Origin: Oscillospiraceae bacterium
GTDB lineage: Bacteria; Bacillota; Clostridia; Oscillospirales; Ruminococcaceae
DNA length: 48,186 nt
Reading direction: 5' to 3'
Assembly: GCA_019423755.1 (NCBI GenBank)
Contig: JAHZAU010000019.1
Span: 1-48,186, forward strand
The position numbers and the translations under genes are program-made. Below are positions 15,588-23,148 of this stretch, piece by piece; the stretch's first letter is position 1, and each line of letters starts with the position of its first letter. The notes beneath the pieces are model-generated. The model was not told the DNA's origin and did no database searches. It saw nothing but the letters and a program-made list of their open reading frames with translations.

Positions 15588-16820
15588 CTATTCTGCGGCG
15601 GGCGCTTCTTCTGCCTCCTGGGAAGCAGCTTCGCCCTCGGTCTGGCCTTCCAGGGTCTGGACGGCGTTATCCACCGCGTTGGCGTTCATCTTTTCCAGAT
15701 ACTGCTCGTAGAAGTCGCCCAGATCCAGGTTGGTCAGGTCGCCTTTGCGCTCCACCTTCATGTTCTCCTGGTACTCGTCCGCCAGCTGGACCACATAGGT
15801 CTGCAGCAGCTGAGAAACCTGCTCCGGATTGGCCTCCAGGCCCTCCTCCAGGGATTTGCCCAGGATGATGTAGTAGGCAGAATCGGTCTCCACCACGTCG
15901 CTCAGCTCGCCGGGAGCCAGCTCGGCAGCTGCTTTTTCAAAGCTTTCCGGCATGCTGCTGGGAGCGTAGAAGTAGCCGTCCTGGCCTTCGGCGCGCTGGG
16001 TGTCCTCGGTGTTCTCCTCCGCCAGCTTCAGGAAGGTGGCAGGCAGGTCCTCGGCGGCCTTCAGCTGGGCCAGCAGGTCCTCGGCCAGTGCTTTTTTATC
16101 GGTCTGCTCCTCGGTCTCTTCCCCTTCGGCTGCGGTGTCCTTGAGCAGCATGATGTAGTCGTTATACATCATGTAGTCGCTGTAGTTTTCTTTGGGCAGG
16201 TAGATCTCGCTGCCTTCCTCGCCGGCCAGTTTCACCAGGCCGTCCAGCAGGCTGGTGGTGGCCATAACGCGCTGCAGGTTTTCCAGGCTCAGGCCGGTCT
16301 CCTTCAGGTAGTTGTCAAAGGCTTCCTCACCGCCCAGGGACTCGGCCATGCTCTTTCTTTCTTCCTCGATGGCCTTCTGGTCCTCTTCGGTCAGCTCCAC
16401 GCCGTACTTCTTGGCCATATTTTCGATGCTGGCGTAGAAGAAGACGGTGTCCTCGGTCATCTCTTTGGCGTACTGGGACATGGTCATGTTGCTGGAGGGG
16501 AACTGGGCGCTCCAATCGATGGTACCGTCGTCCTGGACGATCTCGTCGTACATACCGAAGTAGTCGTGGAACATCTTCACCTGATACTCCAGAGCGCTGC
16601 AGTTAAAGGCAGACCAGTAGCAGTACAGCTCCGCCGGGATCTCCACCCCGTCCAGCACCAGGACGGTCTCGTCCGGGTTCACGCCGGTGATCTCATAATA
16701 CACACCGGAGCCTTCCCCGCCGGAGGTACCGACGGTCTCGGATTCCGCGGCCGGGTTGCTGCCGCAGGCGGAAAGCATCAGAGCCGACGCCAGGAAAAGA
16801 GAAATGATTTTTCTGTTCAT
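15588..16820 (-). CDS. PrsA/SurA-like peptidylprolyl isomerase lipoprotein
   Basis: This 410-residue lipoprotein has a signal peptide with the lipobox LSAC (Cys19). The middle is helical, as in the N-terminal chaperone domain of PrsA/SurA. Residues about 245-325 resemble a divergent parvulin domain (ALAEDLLAQLKAAEDLPATF, AAAELAPGELSDVVETDSAYYIILG). The tail is rich in Glu and Ala. Such proteins help secreted proteins fold outside the membrane. ATG at 16820 has AAGGAG upstream. It begins 65 bases after pgsW with no clear promoter between, so it may be the last gene of the pgs operon. Isomerase activity is uncertain because the parvulin core is weak. Confidence 0.8.
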   Translation of the reverse strand: MNRKIISLFLASALMLSACGSNPAAESETVGTSGGEGSGVYYEITGVNPDETVLVLDGVEIPAELYCYWSAFNCSALEYQVKMFHDYFGMYDEIVQDDGTIDWSAQFPSSNMTMSQYAKEMTEDTVFFYASIENMAKKYGVELTEEDQKAIEEERKSMAESLGGEEAFDNYLKETGLSLENLQRVMATTSLLDGLVKLAGEEGSEIYLPKENYSDYMMYNDYIMLLKDTAAEGEETEEQTDKKALAEDLLAQLKAAEDLPATFLKLAEENTEDTQRAEGQDGYFYAPSSMPESFEKAAAELAPGELSDVVETDSAYYIILGKSLEEGLEANPEQVSQLLQTYVVQLADEYQENMKVERKGDLTNLDLGDFYEQYLEKMNANAVDNAVQTLEGQTEGEAASQEAEEAPAAE

Positions 16821-16885
16821 AAGAATCTCCTTATTTCATATTGATATCGTCTGCCGGCAGCGAAAGCCGCCGGGAACATGCCAAA

Positions 16886-17962
16886 TCACCGGTTTTGGGG
16901 AAGCTGTTTTTTCCCCTTTCGGAACGCGCCCCGTCCCCACCAGAACACCGCGACGGTCCAAGCCAGCGCTACCACCGCCAGGTATTTGGGGTAAGCATAC
17001 TGGACGTAGACCCCGCCCTCCCCGGGCTGGGGCAGCGGCGACGGGTCGATGGGCAGACCGTAGGCCACCGCCAGGCTTTTGATATTCAGCAGGTGGATCA
17101 CCGGCACCTCGTCCGCCAGGAACAGCTGCACCAGGCCGGTGGACTGGTCCTTTTCCGGAAGGGAGGTCAGGATGCCGCCGTCGCTGAAGACGATGATCTT
17201 GCTGTCTCCAAAGGAAACATCGTTGCCGCCCACGTTGATAAAGCAGCGGATGTCGCCGAAATCCTGGTAGATCTTGTACCGCTCGTGGATGTTTTGGATC
17301 AGGTCGTCTTCATAGAAAAAGGGATAACCGTAACCCTTGATACGCTGTGTGATGGTCTCCACCACGCCGGGGTCCATGTCCATGCCCTTATCCTTCATGC
17401 CGCCGATGGAAAAATAGTCGCTTTTGTGGAACAGCAGCCCTTTTTCCAGCAGGTGGTGCTCCATGTCCAGATAGGTCATCTCCGGGTCGTTGGCGCCGTG
17501 GGTGGAGGACCCGAAGGAGGTCATCACCAGCGGGGACAGGTCCATGACCTCCACCGCGCACATGACCGCAATGTTCAGCGCCGGGAAGGAGCTGGAACAG
17601 TTGATCCCCACCTTATCCCCCGGCTGCAGCCCCAACTCGTGGAACATGTCCACGATCATGGCCGCCATGTTGGGGTTGGTGGAGGTCCGTTTGGCCTCCA
17701 AGTTGCCCAGGGTGGTGGTGATCAGAGAAAAATCCTGACCGATGAGGCCGGTATCGTTAATGTCGCTGGCGCTGTTGATGGAGACACCGGCCTCCTCCTT
17801 CCAGCGGCGGATCTCCTCCATGCACGCCTGAGTCATCTGGCTGGCCAGAAGCTTTTGCTCATAGTCGGGCGCCGGGACGGTGGTCTTGCCCACGCTGATG
17901 ACAAACCAGCACGGGATCAGCACCGCCAGCGCCGCGGCGATCACTTTCATCTTTTTATCCAT
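16886..17962 (-). CDS. pgsW: Poly-gamma-glutamate system protein PgsW
   Basis: This 358-residue protein has one N-terminal (about 6-26) and one C-terminal membrane segment (about 325-343) enclosing a large extracytoplasmic domain. Segments such as GINCSSSFPALNIAVMCA, MTSFGSSTHGANDPEMTY and CFINVGGNDVSFGDSKI fit the PgsW family, found with pgsB and pgsC in Clostridia and Fusobacteria and of unknown activity. The domain contains many small polar loops that suggest an enzyme. ATG at 17962 follows pgsC by 13 bases. It lies where pgsA would be expected in Bacillus, and pgsA itself is absent from the window. Confidence 0.85.
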   Translation of the reverse strand: MDKKMKVIAAALAVLIPCWFVISVGKTTVPAPDYEQKLLASQMTQACMEEIRRWKEEAGVSINSASDINDTGLIGQDFSLITTTLGNLEAKRTSTNPNMAAMIVDMFHELGLQPGDKVGINCSSSFPALNIAVMCAVEVMDLSPLVMTSFGSSTHGANDPEMTYLDMEHHLLEKGLLFHKSDYFSIGGMKDKGMDMDPGVVETITQRIKGYGYPFFYEDDLIQNIHERYKIYQDFGDIRCFINVGGNDVSFGDSKIIVFSDGGILTSLPEKDQSTGLVQLFLADEVPVIHLLNIKSLAVAYGLPIDPSPLPQPGEGGVYVQYAYPKYLAVVALAWTVAVFWWGRGAFRKGKKQLPQNR

Positions 17963-17975
17963 ATCCGCAAGCCCT

Positions 17976-18404
17976 CTATACCAGGATGATCTGGATCATC
18001 TTGATGATCAGCACCACCACCGCCAGGGAGCTGAGCGTCTTAACGCAGCCCTGGTTTTCGATCTGGTTGCCCAAGATGCCGGGCACCAGATAACCGATGG
18101 TCATGGACAGATTATAAAACAGATAGGTGTTTCCAAAGTACAGATATGTAAACAGGACCTTTTCCAAAAGGCCCACGATGATATACAACGCAAATCTGCG
18201 CCGCCCGTAGAGGATGGTCACGCTTTCCAGCAGACGCACCACGCCCACCGCCACCAAAGCGGAGATGAGGGTCGCGATGATCTTGACCGGTTCTTCTAAG
18301 TATAGCGCAAAATAAAAGGGGACGACAATACCCCCAGGTACCAATTGTGTAATTTCGCAAAAAATCAAGGTGACCAAAAGCGAGACAATGGCCAACTCAT
18401 TCAT
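17976..18404 (-). CDS. pgsC: Poly-gamma-glutamate biosynthesis protein PgsC/CapC
   Basis: This 142-residue protein has about four to five membrane helices and the PgsC/CapC hallmarks: the N-terminal IVSLLVTLIFCEITQLVPGGIVVP (abbreviated here) and YGRRRFALYIIVG. PgsC forms the membrane part of the poly-gamma-glutamate synthase together with PgsB. Length matches the roughly 149 residues of the Bacillus protein. ATG at 18404 overlaps the pgsB stop by 4 bases (ATGA), the usual coupling of subunits made in equal amounts. Confidence 0.93.
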   Translation of the reverse strand: MNELAIVSLLVTLIFCEITQLVPGGIVVPFYFALYLEEPVKIIATLISALVAVGVVRLLESVTILYGRRRFALYIIVGLLEKVLFTYLYFGNTYLFYNLSMTIGYLVPGILGNQIENQGCVKTLSSLAVVVLIIKMIQIILV

Positions 18405-19489
18405 ATCATATCCCCACTTTCCGCGTGTTCTACCATTTCATAGCCCTGGCCCTTGATGTTGCCGATACCGACTACCACCGGCGTGTCGGCCTGGCTGAGC
18501 GCCTTGCTCCAGCTGGCCGCCGTTTCCACACAAGGCAGACCGGCCCGCTGCAGACGCAGCTTGGCAAACCAGCGGCCCTCCCCGATGACGATAATCTTCC
18601 GGCAGCGAACCTGGGGGAAGAAATAGCGAATAAACAAAAGAAGGCGGTCCTGCCGGTCGCTGCGGTGGTTGTAGATGATGGTCAGGTCCTCCCGGTTGGG
18701 GAAGGTCTCCTCCAGCAGCATCCGCGAGGACTGCGGGTCATTGGCGGAAAAGAGGTCCAAAAACTGCTTTTCGCCCAAGGTGTAGCATTTGTGGGAGCCA
18801 AAATCTTCATGATAGCGGGAAGCCGCTTCCGGAAAACGCTCCGGCGCGATCCCCAGTTTTTCACCGATGGCGCAGGCAATGGCGCGGTTTTCGTCCCCCG
18901 GTTTGCCGTTGGAGCGGCAGAGCACCGCTTCGGTGCCGGCTTTTTGGCAGCATTCCTGGAAGAAGGGGAATTGCTCCTCCTCCCCGGTAAACAGCACCCC
19001 GTTTTTCGGGATGGTGCCGCTGAGGCTTTCGGCGATTTCCTCCAGGCTCTCCCCCATTTCGAAGATGTGGTCATAGCGCACGTTGGTGATCACGTTCCAG
19101 TCGCCCTGGACGATCTGCTCCTGGGCCACGCGCTGCAGCTGCGGCGCTACCGCCATGCACTCCAGGATCACAATTTCCGCCCCTTCCCGGTAGGCCTTGC
19201 GCATCATAGCAAGCTGCTCCGAGATGTTGGCCCGTCCCAGACGGCGGATGGGGTGCTCCTGACCGGCGGTGTCGATGTAGACCGGTTCGGTGCCGGTGGT
19301 CTTGGTAAAGACCCGATACCCCGCTTGCCTCAGGTGTGCGTCGATGAGGCGGCAGGTGGTGGTCTTGCCTCGGATGCCGTTAACGTGGATCACATGGCGA
19401 AAACTCTTGCGCGCCCGGCGGTTCATCTTCGCTTCCCAGATGAGCCAGGAAAGATATCCTGCCAGCAGGATCAGTGAAAATACAAGCAT
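18401..19489 (-). CDS. pgsB: Poly-gamma-glutamate synthase PgsB/CapB
   Basis: This 362-residue protein is the ATP-dependent amide ligase that joins glutamate residues through their gamma-carboxyl groups. It is related to Mur ligases. An N-terminal membrane anchor (about 2-18) is followed by the P-loop NGIRGKTTT at residues 37-45. Further family segments are GRANISEQLAMMRKA, ILECMAVAPQ, NVRYDHIFEMG and NHRSDRQDR. Length is close to the Bacillus protein (about 390). ATG at 19489 has AAGGAGAACT upstream. The product would be a surface polymer, a capsule or a released one. pgsA and pgsE are not seen. Confidence 0.95.
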   Translation of the reverse strand: MLVFSLILLAGYLSWLIWEAKMNRRARKSFRHVIHVNGIRGKTTTCRLIDAHLRQAGYRVFTKTTGTEPVYIDTAGQEHPIRRLGRANISEQLAMMRKAYREGAEIVILECMAVAPQLQRVAQEQIVQGDWNVITNVRYDHIFEMGESLEEIAESLSGTIPKNGVLFTGEEEQFPFFQECCQKAGTEAVLCRSNGKPGDENRAIACAIGEKLGIAPERFPEAASRYHEDFGSHKCYTLGEKQFLDLFSANDPQSSRMLLEETFPNREDLTIIYNHRSDRQDRLLLFIRYFFPQVRCRKIIVIGEGRWFAKLRLQRAGLPCVETAASWSKALSQADTPVVVGIGNIKGQGYEMVEHAESGDMI

Positions 19490-19514
19490 AGTTCTCCTTA
19501 TTGCCCCATGCTCC

Positions 19515-19549
19515 GGAAAAGCCCCTCGTTAAAAACGAAGGGCTTTTCC
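19515..19549. terminator. Hairpin between the deacylase gene and pgsB
   Basis: Two 16-bp arms with one mismatch (GGAAAAGCCCCTCGTT and AACGAAGGGCTTTTCC) flank a 3-base loop. The minus strand lacks a long T tract after the stem, so it may only partly terminate and set the level of pgsBCW below that of the upstream genes. Confidence 0.6.
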
Positions 19550-19577
19550 AAAGTTGGTTTAAATGGGGTCTTTGGGA

Positions 19578-20750
19578 TTAATCGAAGTATACGCGCTCAG
19601 CGGGAGCGGTAGACGGATCGTGGTAGTAAGGAGCCAGACCGTTGGCCATGATCTCCTCATAGGTCGGGATGTTTTCGATGGTGATGACCTGATCGGTGTT
19701 GACGGTACCGTTTACTTCCATGATGGTAGTAGCGGTAGCGACATGTCTGGCGACACGTTTTTCGATGGGCCAACCATTTTCATCGATGGGGGCGTACAAC
19801 AGCTTGTGCTCGCCGGCCTTGATGACGAATACGTCCTTACCACTCATCAGCAGCTCTTCGTCGGTGATACCGCGGATACGGTCGAGCATCGGCTCAGCTA
19901 CCTCTACCAGGTAGGAAGCAGCGTCGGTGTGGTCACCGACTTCGCGGTGGCTCAGACCGTGGAGGGCTGCAGGAGAGAACTCCATGCCGATCGGCACGTC
20001 GAAGGTCTGAGAGGTCAACATCATGGATACCATGGCTGCGACAGACTGGCCTTTTTCGTGAACAACGATGGTGTTCTCTACGGTGTACTCCAGCTCGGCC
20101 TCATGGAAGTCGAGGGTCATGTCGATGCCTTCCTGTTTGATCAGCTGGGTAACGGCGTAGTTGGTACGCTCGGTCAGCAGACCGTTTTCCTTACCAGGCC
20201 AGTTACGGTTGGTGTTACGGATATCGACGTTTGCCAGGGTCTGGCCACTGGGGTAATGGATGTATACCTCAGGATCCGGCCAGGAATCCAGCGGGCTTGC
20301 GTGACGGTCGCCGAATCTCCAGGTCTTGGTGCCCCAGTCGGTCTCGTAGTTGAAGAAGCGGGGGTATGCCTCGCCTACACGGGAGACCAGAGAGCAGCTG
20401 TTGTTGCCGCGGTCGATGACGATAACTTTACCCTGGGTAACCTTCAGGTTTTCCACCAGGAGGTTTGCAGCCATAACGCCTGCGGGCTCCTCAGCGTGGG
20501 TACCGCCCCAGATCAGCATGTTGCCGCCTTCTACGCCGCTATCAAAGATGTAAACGTTGCTGTCGTTGACGGTGCCTTTGACCACATCGCTGTAATCGCT
20601 GAGCTTTTTGACCTCAGTGATGTACGGGCTGACAACAACCGGCTCTTTGAAGTTACGATGCTCCCAGAACAGGAAGCCCGAAACACCGGCGCAGAATGCC
20701 ATGATAATGGCGAAGATGGCTTTCTTTGTTCCAATATCTAATTTTTTCAA
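19578..20750 (-). CDS. Membrane-anchored M14/AstE-AspA-like deacylase
   Basis: This 390-residue protein has an N-terminal signal anchor (about 11-29) and a zinc carboxypeptidase-like domain outside the membrane. Zinc ligands of the succinylglutamate desuccinylase/aspartoacylase group are visible as GGTHAEEP with His85 and Glu88, and LDFHEAE with His216. The substrate-binding motif appears as NTNRNWPG at 179-186. Such enzymes hydrolyse N-acyl amino acids; related M14 enzymes cleave C-terminal or gamma-glutamyl bonds. Start: TTG at 20750 with GGGAGGG upstream; no ATG fits. It follows the small membrane peptide gene and precedes pgsB. Substrate is inference: an acyl-glutamate or gamma-glutamyl compound. 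Confidence 0.82.
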   Translation of the reverse strand: MKKLDIGTKKAIFAIIMAFCAGVSGFLFWEHRNFKEPVVVSPYITEVKKLSDYSDVVKGTVNDSNVYIFDSGVEGGNMLIWGGTHAEEPAGVMAANLLVENLKVTQGKVIVIDRGNNSCSLVSRVGEAYPRFFNYETDWGTKTWRFGDRHASPLDSWPDPEVYIHYPSGQTLANVDIRNTNRNWPGKENGLLTERTNYAVTQLIKQEGIDMTLDFHEAELEYTVENTIVVHEKGQSVAAMVSMMLTSQTFDVPIGMEFSPAALHGLSHREVGDHTDAASYLVEVAEPMLDRIRGITDEELLMSGKDVFVIKAGEHKLLYAPIDENGWPIEKRVARHVATATTIMEVNGTVNTDQVITIENIPTYEEIMANGLAPYYHDPSTAPAERVYFD

Positions 20751-20764
20751 CTGTTTTCCCTCCC

Positions 20765-20938
20765 TTATTTCAAGCGCAGCAGGCGCAGCACGAAGGGAAC
20801 CATGATCAAACAATACACCAGCGCAGCTTGTGTATCCTTCGTTCTAACAAATGCACGAATGATGGCGATCAGGAAGAACAATGCGGTGGCGTAGGTAAGA
20901 ATGGTAAAAATGCTGTTTATGATCATCAGAATACTCAT
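20765..20938 (-). CDS. 57-residue membrane peptide between permease and deacylase
   Basis: I translated this short gene by hand. ATG at 20938 opens a 57-residue frame ending in TAA at 20765. It has two hydrophobic stretches (about 3-28 and 40-50), separated by RAFVRTKDTQAA, and a basic end (RLLRLK). It begins 3 bases after the permease stop, with GGGGGTG upstream, and ends 14 bases before the deacylase start. The tight packing supports a real gene. It resembles a small accessory subunit of a transporter, but I recognise no family. Start and frame are clear; function is unknown. Confidence 0.72.
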   Translation of the reverse strand: MSILMIINSIFTILTYATALFFLIAIIRAFVRTKDTQAALVYCLIMVPFVLRLLRLK

Positions 20939-20941
20939 ACG

Positions 20942-22279
20942 TTACACCCCCAGCAGACTGCCCAGTTGTTTGTTGAAGATCATGCTGACAGTGCAAAGCG
21001 CCAGGATGAACAGCATGGGAACAAGGGCAGATTTCAGGAACCCTTTGTAGTAGTTACCCTTATAATCCAGTTCCATTGCTGCTGCACGGCCAACAACGGC
21101 TGTCGGAGGCAGGCAGTCGCCTACCGGCCACATAACAGACCAGGTAGCCAGAGCAATAACTGCGTTGTAACCCTTCATGTTGAAGAGCATGATCAGCGGA
21201 ACGCCCAGCAGAGGAGCGATTGCGTACTGCAGCACGCCTTCGCCCACCGGCAGGATGAGCCACAGGGTGGCAAACAGCAGCCAGATCGGCAGGATAACAA
21301 CAGCCAGGGAAACCAGGCCGCGGGCACCAGTCAGGGTCAGGATCTGGTTGAGGATACCAACTACGACCATGATACCAACCAGTTCTTTCAGGTTGGTAAC
21401 GGTGGTAACGGCAACTTCCAGGACCTTTACCTTGCGGGGAGCGCAGACGATAACGGAAGCAGCGCTGATCATGAAGATCATCGGCAGACCGATAACCGGC
21501 CAGTAAGCCGGGATCACGCGGGCGCCCAGGATCAGGACCAGCATGACGATGAAGGGCAGGATTGCACGACCCATGCTCCAACCCTGTACCTGCTCGGGCA
21601 GAGTAGCTAATACTTCCTCAACGGGAGCATCGCTCTTGGTGCCGCGGGTCAGATAGAAGGTGGCGAACAGGGCGCCAGCAATGGACAGCAGAGCCAGAGG
21701 AGCGGTGAAGCCAACATAAGGCATGTTGGCGCCAGCAGCAGCCATCATGGTCCACAGGTTGATGGGCGGGCAAGCGGCACTCATTGCAGCCAGGATAAAT
21801 ACCAGGGCAACACGACGGTCTTCGTTTACGCCCATGGCAGCCAGTACGGTACCAACCAGGCCGCCGACGGTCAGAACGGTGGTAGCACCGGAACCGGTAA
21901 CGGCGCCGGGAACCAGCATAACGACCAGCAGGAGCAGCAGGCAGATCGCACGGCGTTTGTAGAACTTACCAACGATCTTATGGACCAGATAGTTCGCACC
22001 ACCGGTTTCTTTATACAGGGTCATAAAGAAGGTGGCGGTCATAAAGGTCATGCATACATCGAAGTAGTTAAAGGTACCCTCAACCAGATGACGGATCATT
22101 TCGGTGAAGGGTAAGGGGGAACGAGCGTCAACGCCCATGGGCAGCAACAGATGCGCTACCAGAGCACTGATTGCCGCAGTCAGCAGAGTGATCTCTGTGC
22201 AGGCCTTCATTTTTTTCGCTACTGCGAACGCAATAACGATTACCGCAATGACGGCCAGCGAGTGCTGAAACATACTCAA
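20942..22279 (-). CDS. DctM-like large permease (ion transporter superfamily)
   Basis: This 445-residue protein has about 11-12 membrane helices and resembles the large permease subunits of TRAP transporters and related carriers. Small-residue loops typical of such carriers are seen: VPGAVTGSGATTVLTVGGLVG near 122-142 and WPVGDCLPPTAVVGRAAAM near 387-405, the two likely substrate hairpins. No standard TRAP small subunit (DctQ) or periplasmic binding protein (DctP) is encoded here, although a lipoprotein lies upstream and a 57-residue membrane peptide downstream. The substrate is probably an organic or amino acid, which is inference. ATG at 22279 has AGGAGGTAATATTTTG upstream; a second ATG follows two codons later. 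Confidence 0.82.
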   Translation of the reverse strand: MSMFQHSLAVIAVIVIAFAVAKKMKACTEITLLTAAISALVAHLLLPMGVDARSPLPFTEMIRHLVEGTFNYFDVCMTFMTATFFMTLYKETGGANYLVHKIVGKFYKRRAICLLLLLVVMLVPGAVTGSGATTVLTVGGLVGTVLAAMGVNEDRRVALVFILAAMSAACPPINLWTMMAAAGANMPYVGFTAPLALLSIAGALFATFYLTRGTKSDAPVEEVLATLPEQVQGWSMGRAILPFIVMLVLILGARVIPAYWPVIGLPMIFMISAASVIVCAPRKVKVLEVAVTTVTNLKELVGIMVVVGILNQILTLTGARGLVSLAVVILPIWLLFATLWLILPVGEGVLQYAIAPLLGVPLIMLFNMKGYNAVIALATWSVMWPVGDCLPPTAVVGRAAAMELDYKGNYYKGFLKSALVPMLFILALCTVSMIFNKQLGSLLGV

Positions 22280-22327
22280 AATATTACCTCCTTAAGCCGA
22301 TTGCAGAAAAAACGCAGATATCAGCGA

Positions 22328-23035
22328 TTATTCTGCAGCCATGAACTCGCCCAGGCCCAGAGCGTCTTTGGCAATAACGATCGGAATGTTGTTTTCCGAA
22401 GCGTAGTTGGAGAACAGCTTGTCGCTGTCGCTTTCTTCAACAGCCAGGATCACGTCGGCGAAGGGCAGCATGCTGTCGATGGAAGACTGGTCAGCGCTGT
22501 CGGTACGGCGAGCCATACCCTCAACGTGAGCAACAACAATGGTCATGCCAGCTTCTTTTGCAGCTTCAGCAACAGCGGTGCAGCGCTCGATCTCGTCGTT
22601 GACATCGGTGCCAGCAGCGCCCATGCCCTTACCGCTGGTACCAGTGGTGATAACCAGGGTCTTTGCGCCGGAGGAAGCAACAGCATCTGCAGCCAGGCTG
22701 TGGTCATCGGTGGAGGTAGCACCGATCTGGCCGGCAACCATGTGCAGCATTACGGAACCAGTACTCTGACCGCAGGTGGTCATCAGGAAGGGGCCATGGA
22801 TCTTGCCGTCGAACTCAGCGGGAGCGCTGGTAGCAGCTTCGCCGGAGGTTTCGCCTTCTGCAGCGGGAGCTTCCTCAGCGGGAGCCTCTTCTGCCGGAGC
22901 TTCTTCGGTCTGCTCGGTAGCAGCCGGAGCGTCAGCGGTCTCCTCAGCGGGAGCTTCTGCGCCGCCGCAAGCAGCCATGCTCATCATCATCATCATAGCC
23001 ATCAGCAATGCTACAAATTTCTTGTTGTTCTTCAT
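22328..23035 (-). CDS. Lipoprotein, probably DUF6305 family
   Basis: This 235-residue protein has a signal peptide with six methionines in the hydrophobic core and the lipobox MAAC (Cys23). A linker of about 50 residues follows, built of Ala, Pro and Glu in repeats of the AEEAP type. The globular part (75-235) has an alternating alpha-beta pattern with GPFLMTTCGQSTGSVML, LVITTGTSGKGMGAAG and ADVILAVEESD, which looks like a nucleotide- or ligand-binding Rossmann-like fold on the cell surface. I assign DUF6305 from memory, with moderate confidence. ATG at 23035 has AAGGAGATTCACT upstream. It sits between the C69 dipeptidase and the permease, as a substrate-binding partner would. Confidence 0.75.
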   Translation of the reverse strand: MKNNKKFVALLMAMMMMMSMAACGGAEAPAEETADAPAATEQTEEAPAEEAPAEEAPAAEGETSGEAATSAPAEFDGKIHGPFLMTTCGQSTGSVMLHMVAGQIGATSTDDHSLAADAVASSGAKTLVITTGTSGKGMGAAGTDVNDEIERCTAVAEAAKEAGMTIVVAHVEGMARRTDSADQSSIDSMLPFADVILAVEESDSDKLFSNYASENNIPIVIAKDALGLGEFMAAE

Positions 23036-23061
23036 AGTGAATCTCCTTAAGTGGATGGCCG

Positions 23062-23087
23062 CCCCATTCCCCAAACAGGGAATGGGG
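23062..23087. other. Intergenic stem between dipeptidase and lipoprotein genes
   Basis: CCCCATTCCC and GGGAATGGGG are perfect 10-bp arms with a 6-base loop. On the minus strand there is no T tract after the stem, and the operon continues, so an mRNA processing or stabilising stem is more likely than a terminator. Confidence 0.5.
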
Positions 23088-23148
23088 ACATACCATCACA
23101 AAATGTTTGGTTTATTGGTTTTGGGTTGGTGGATTTTTATTTTGGCAA

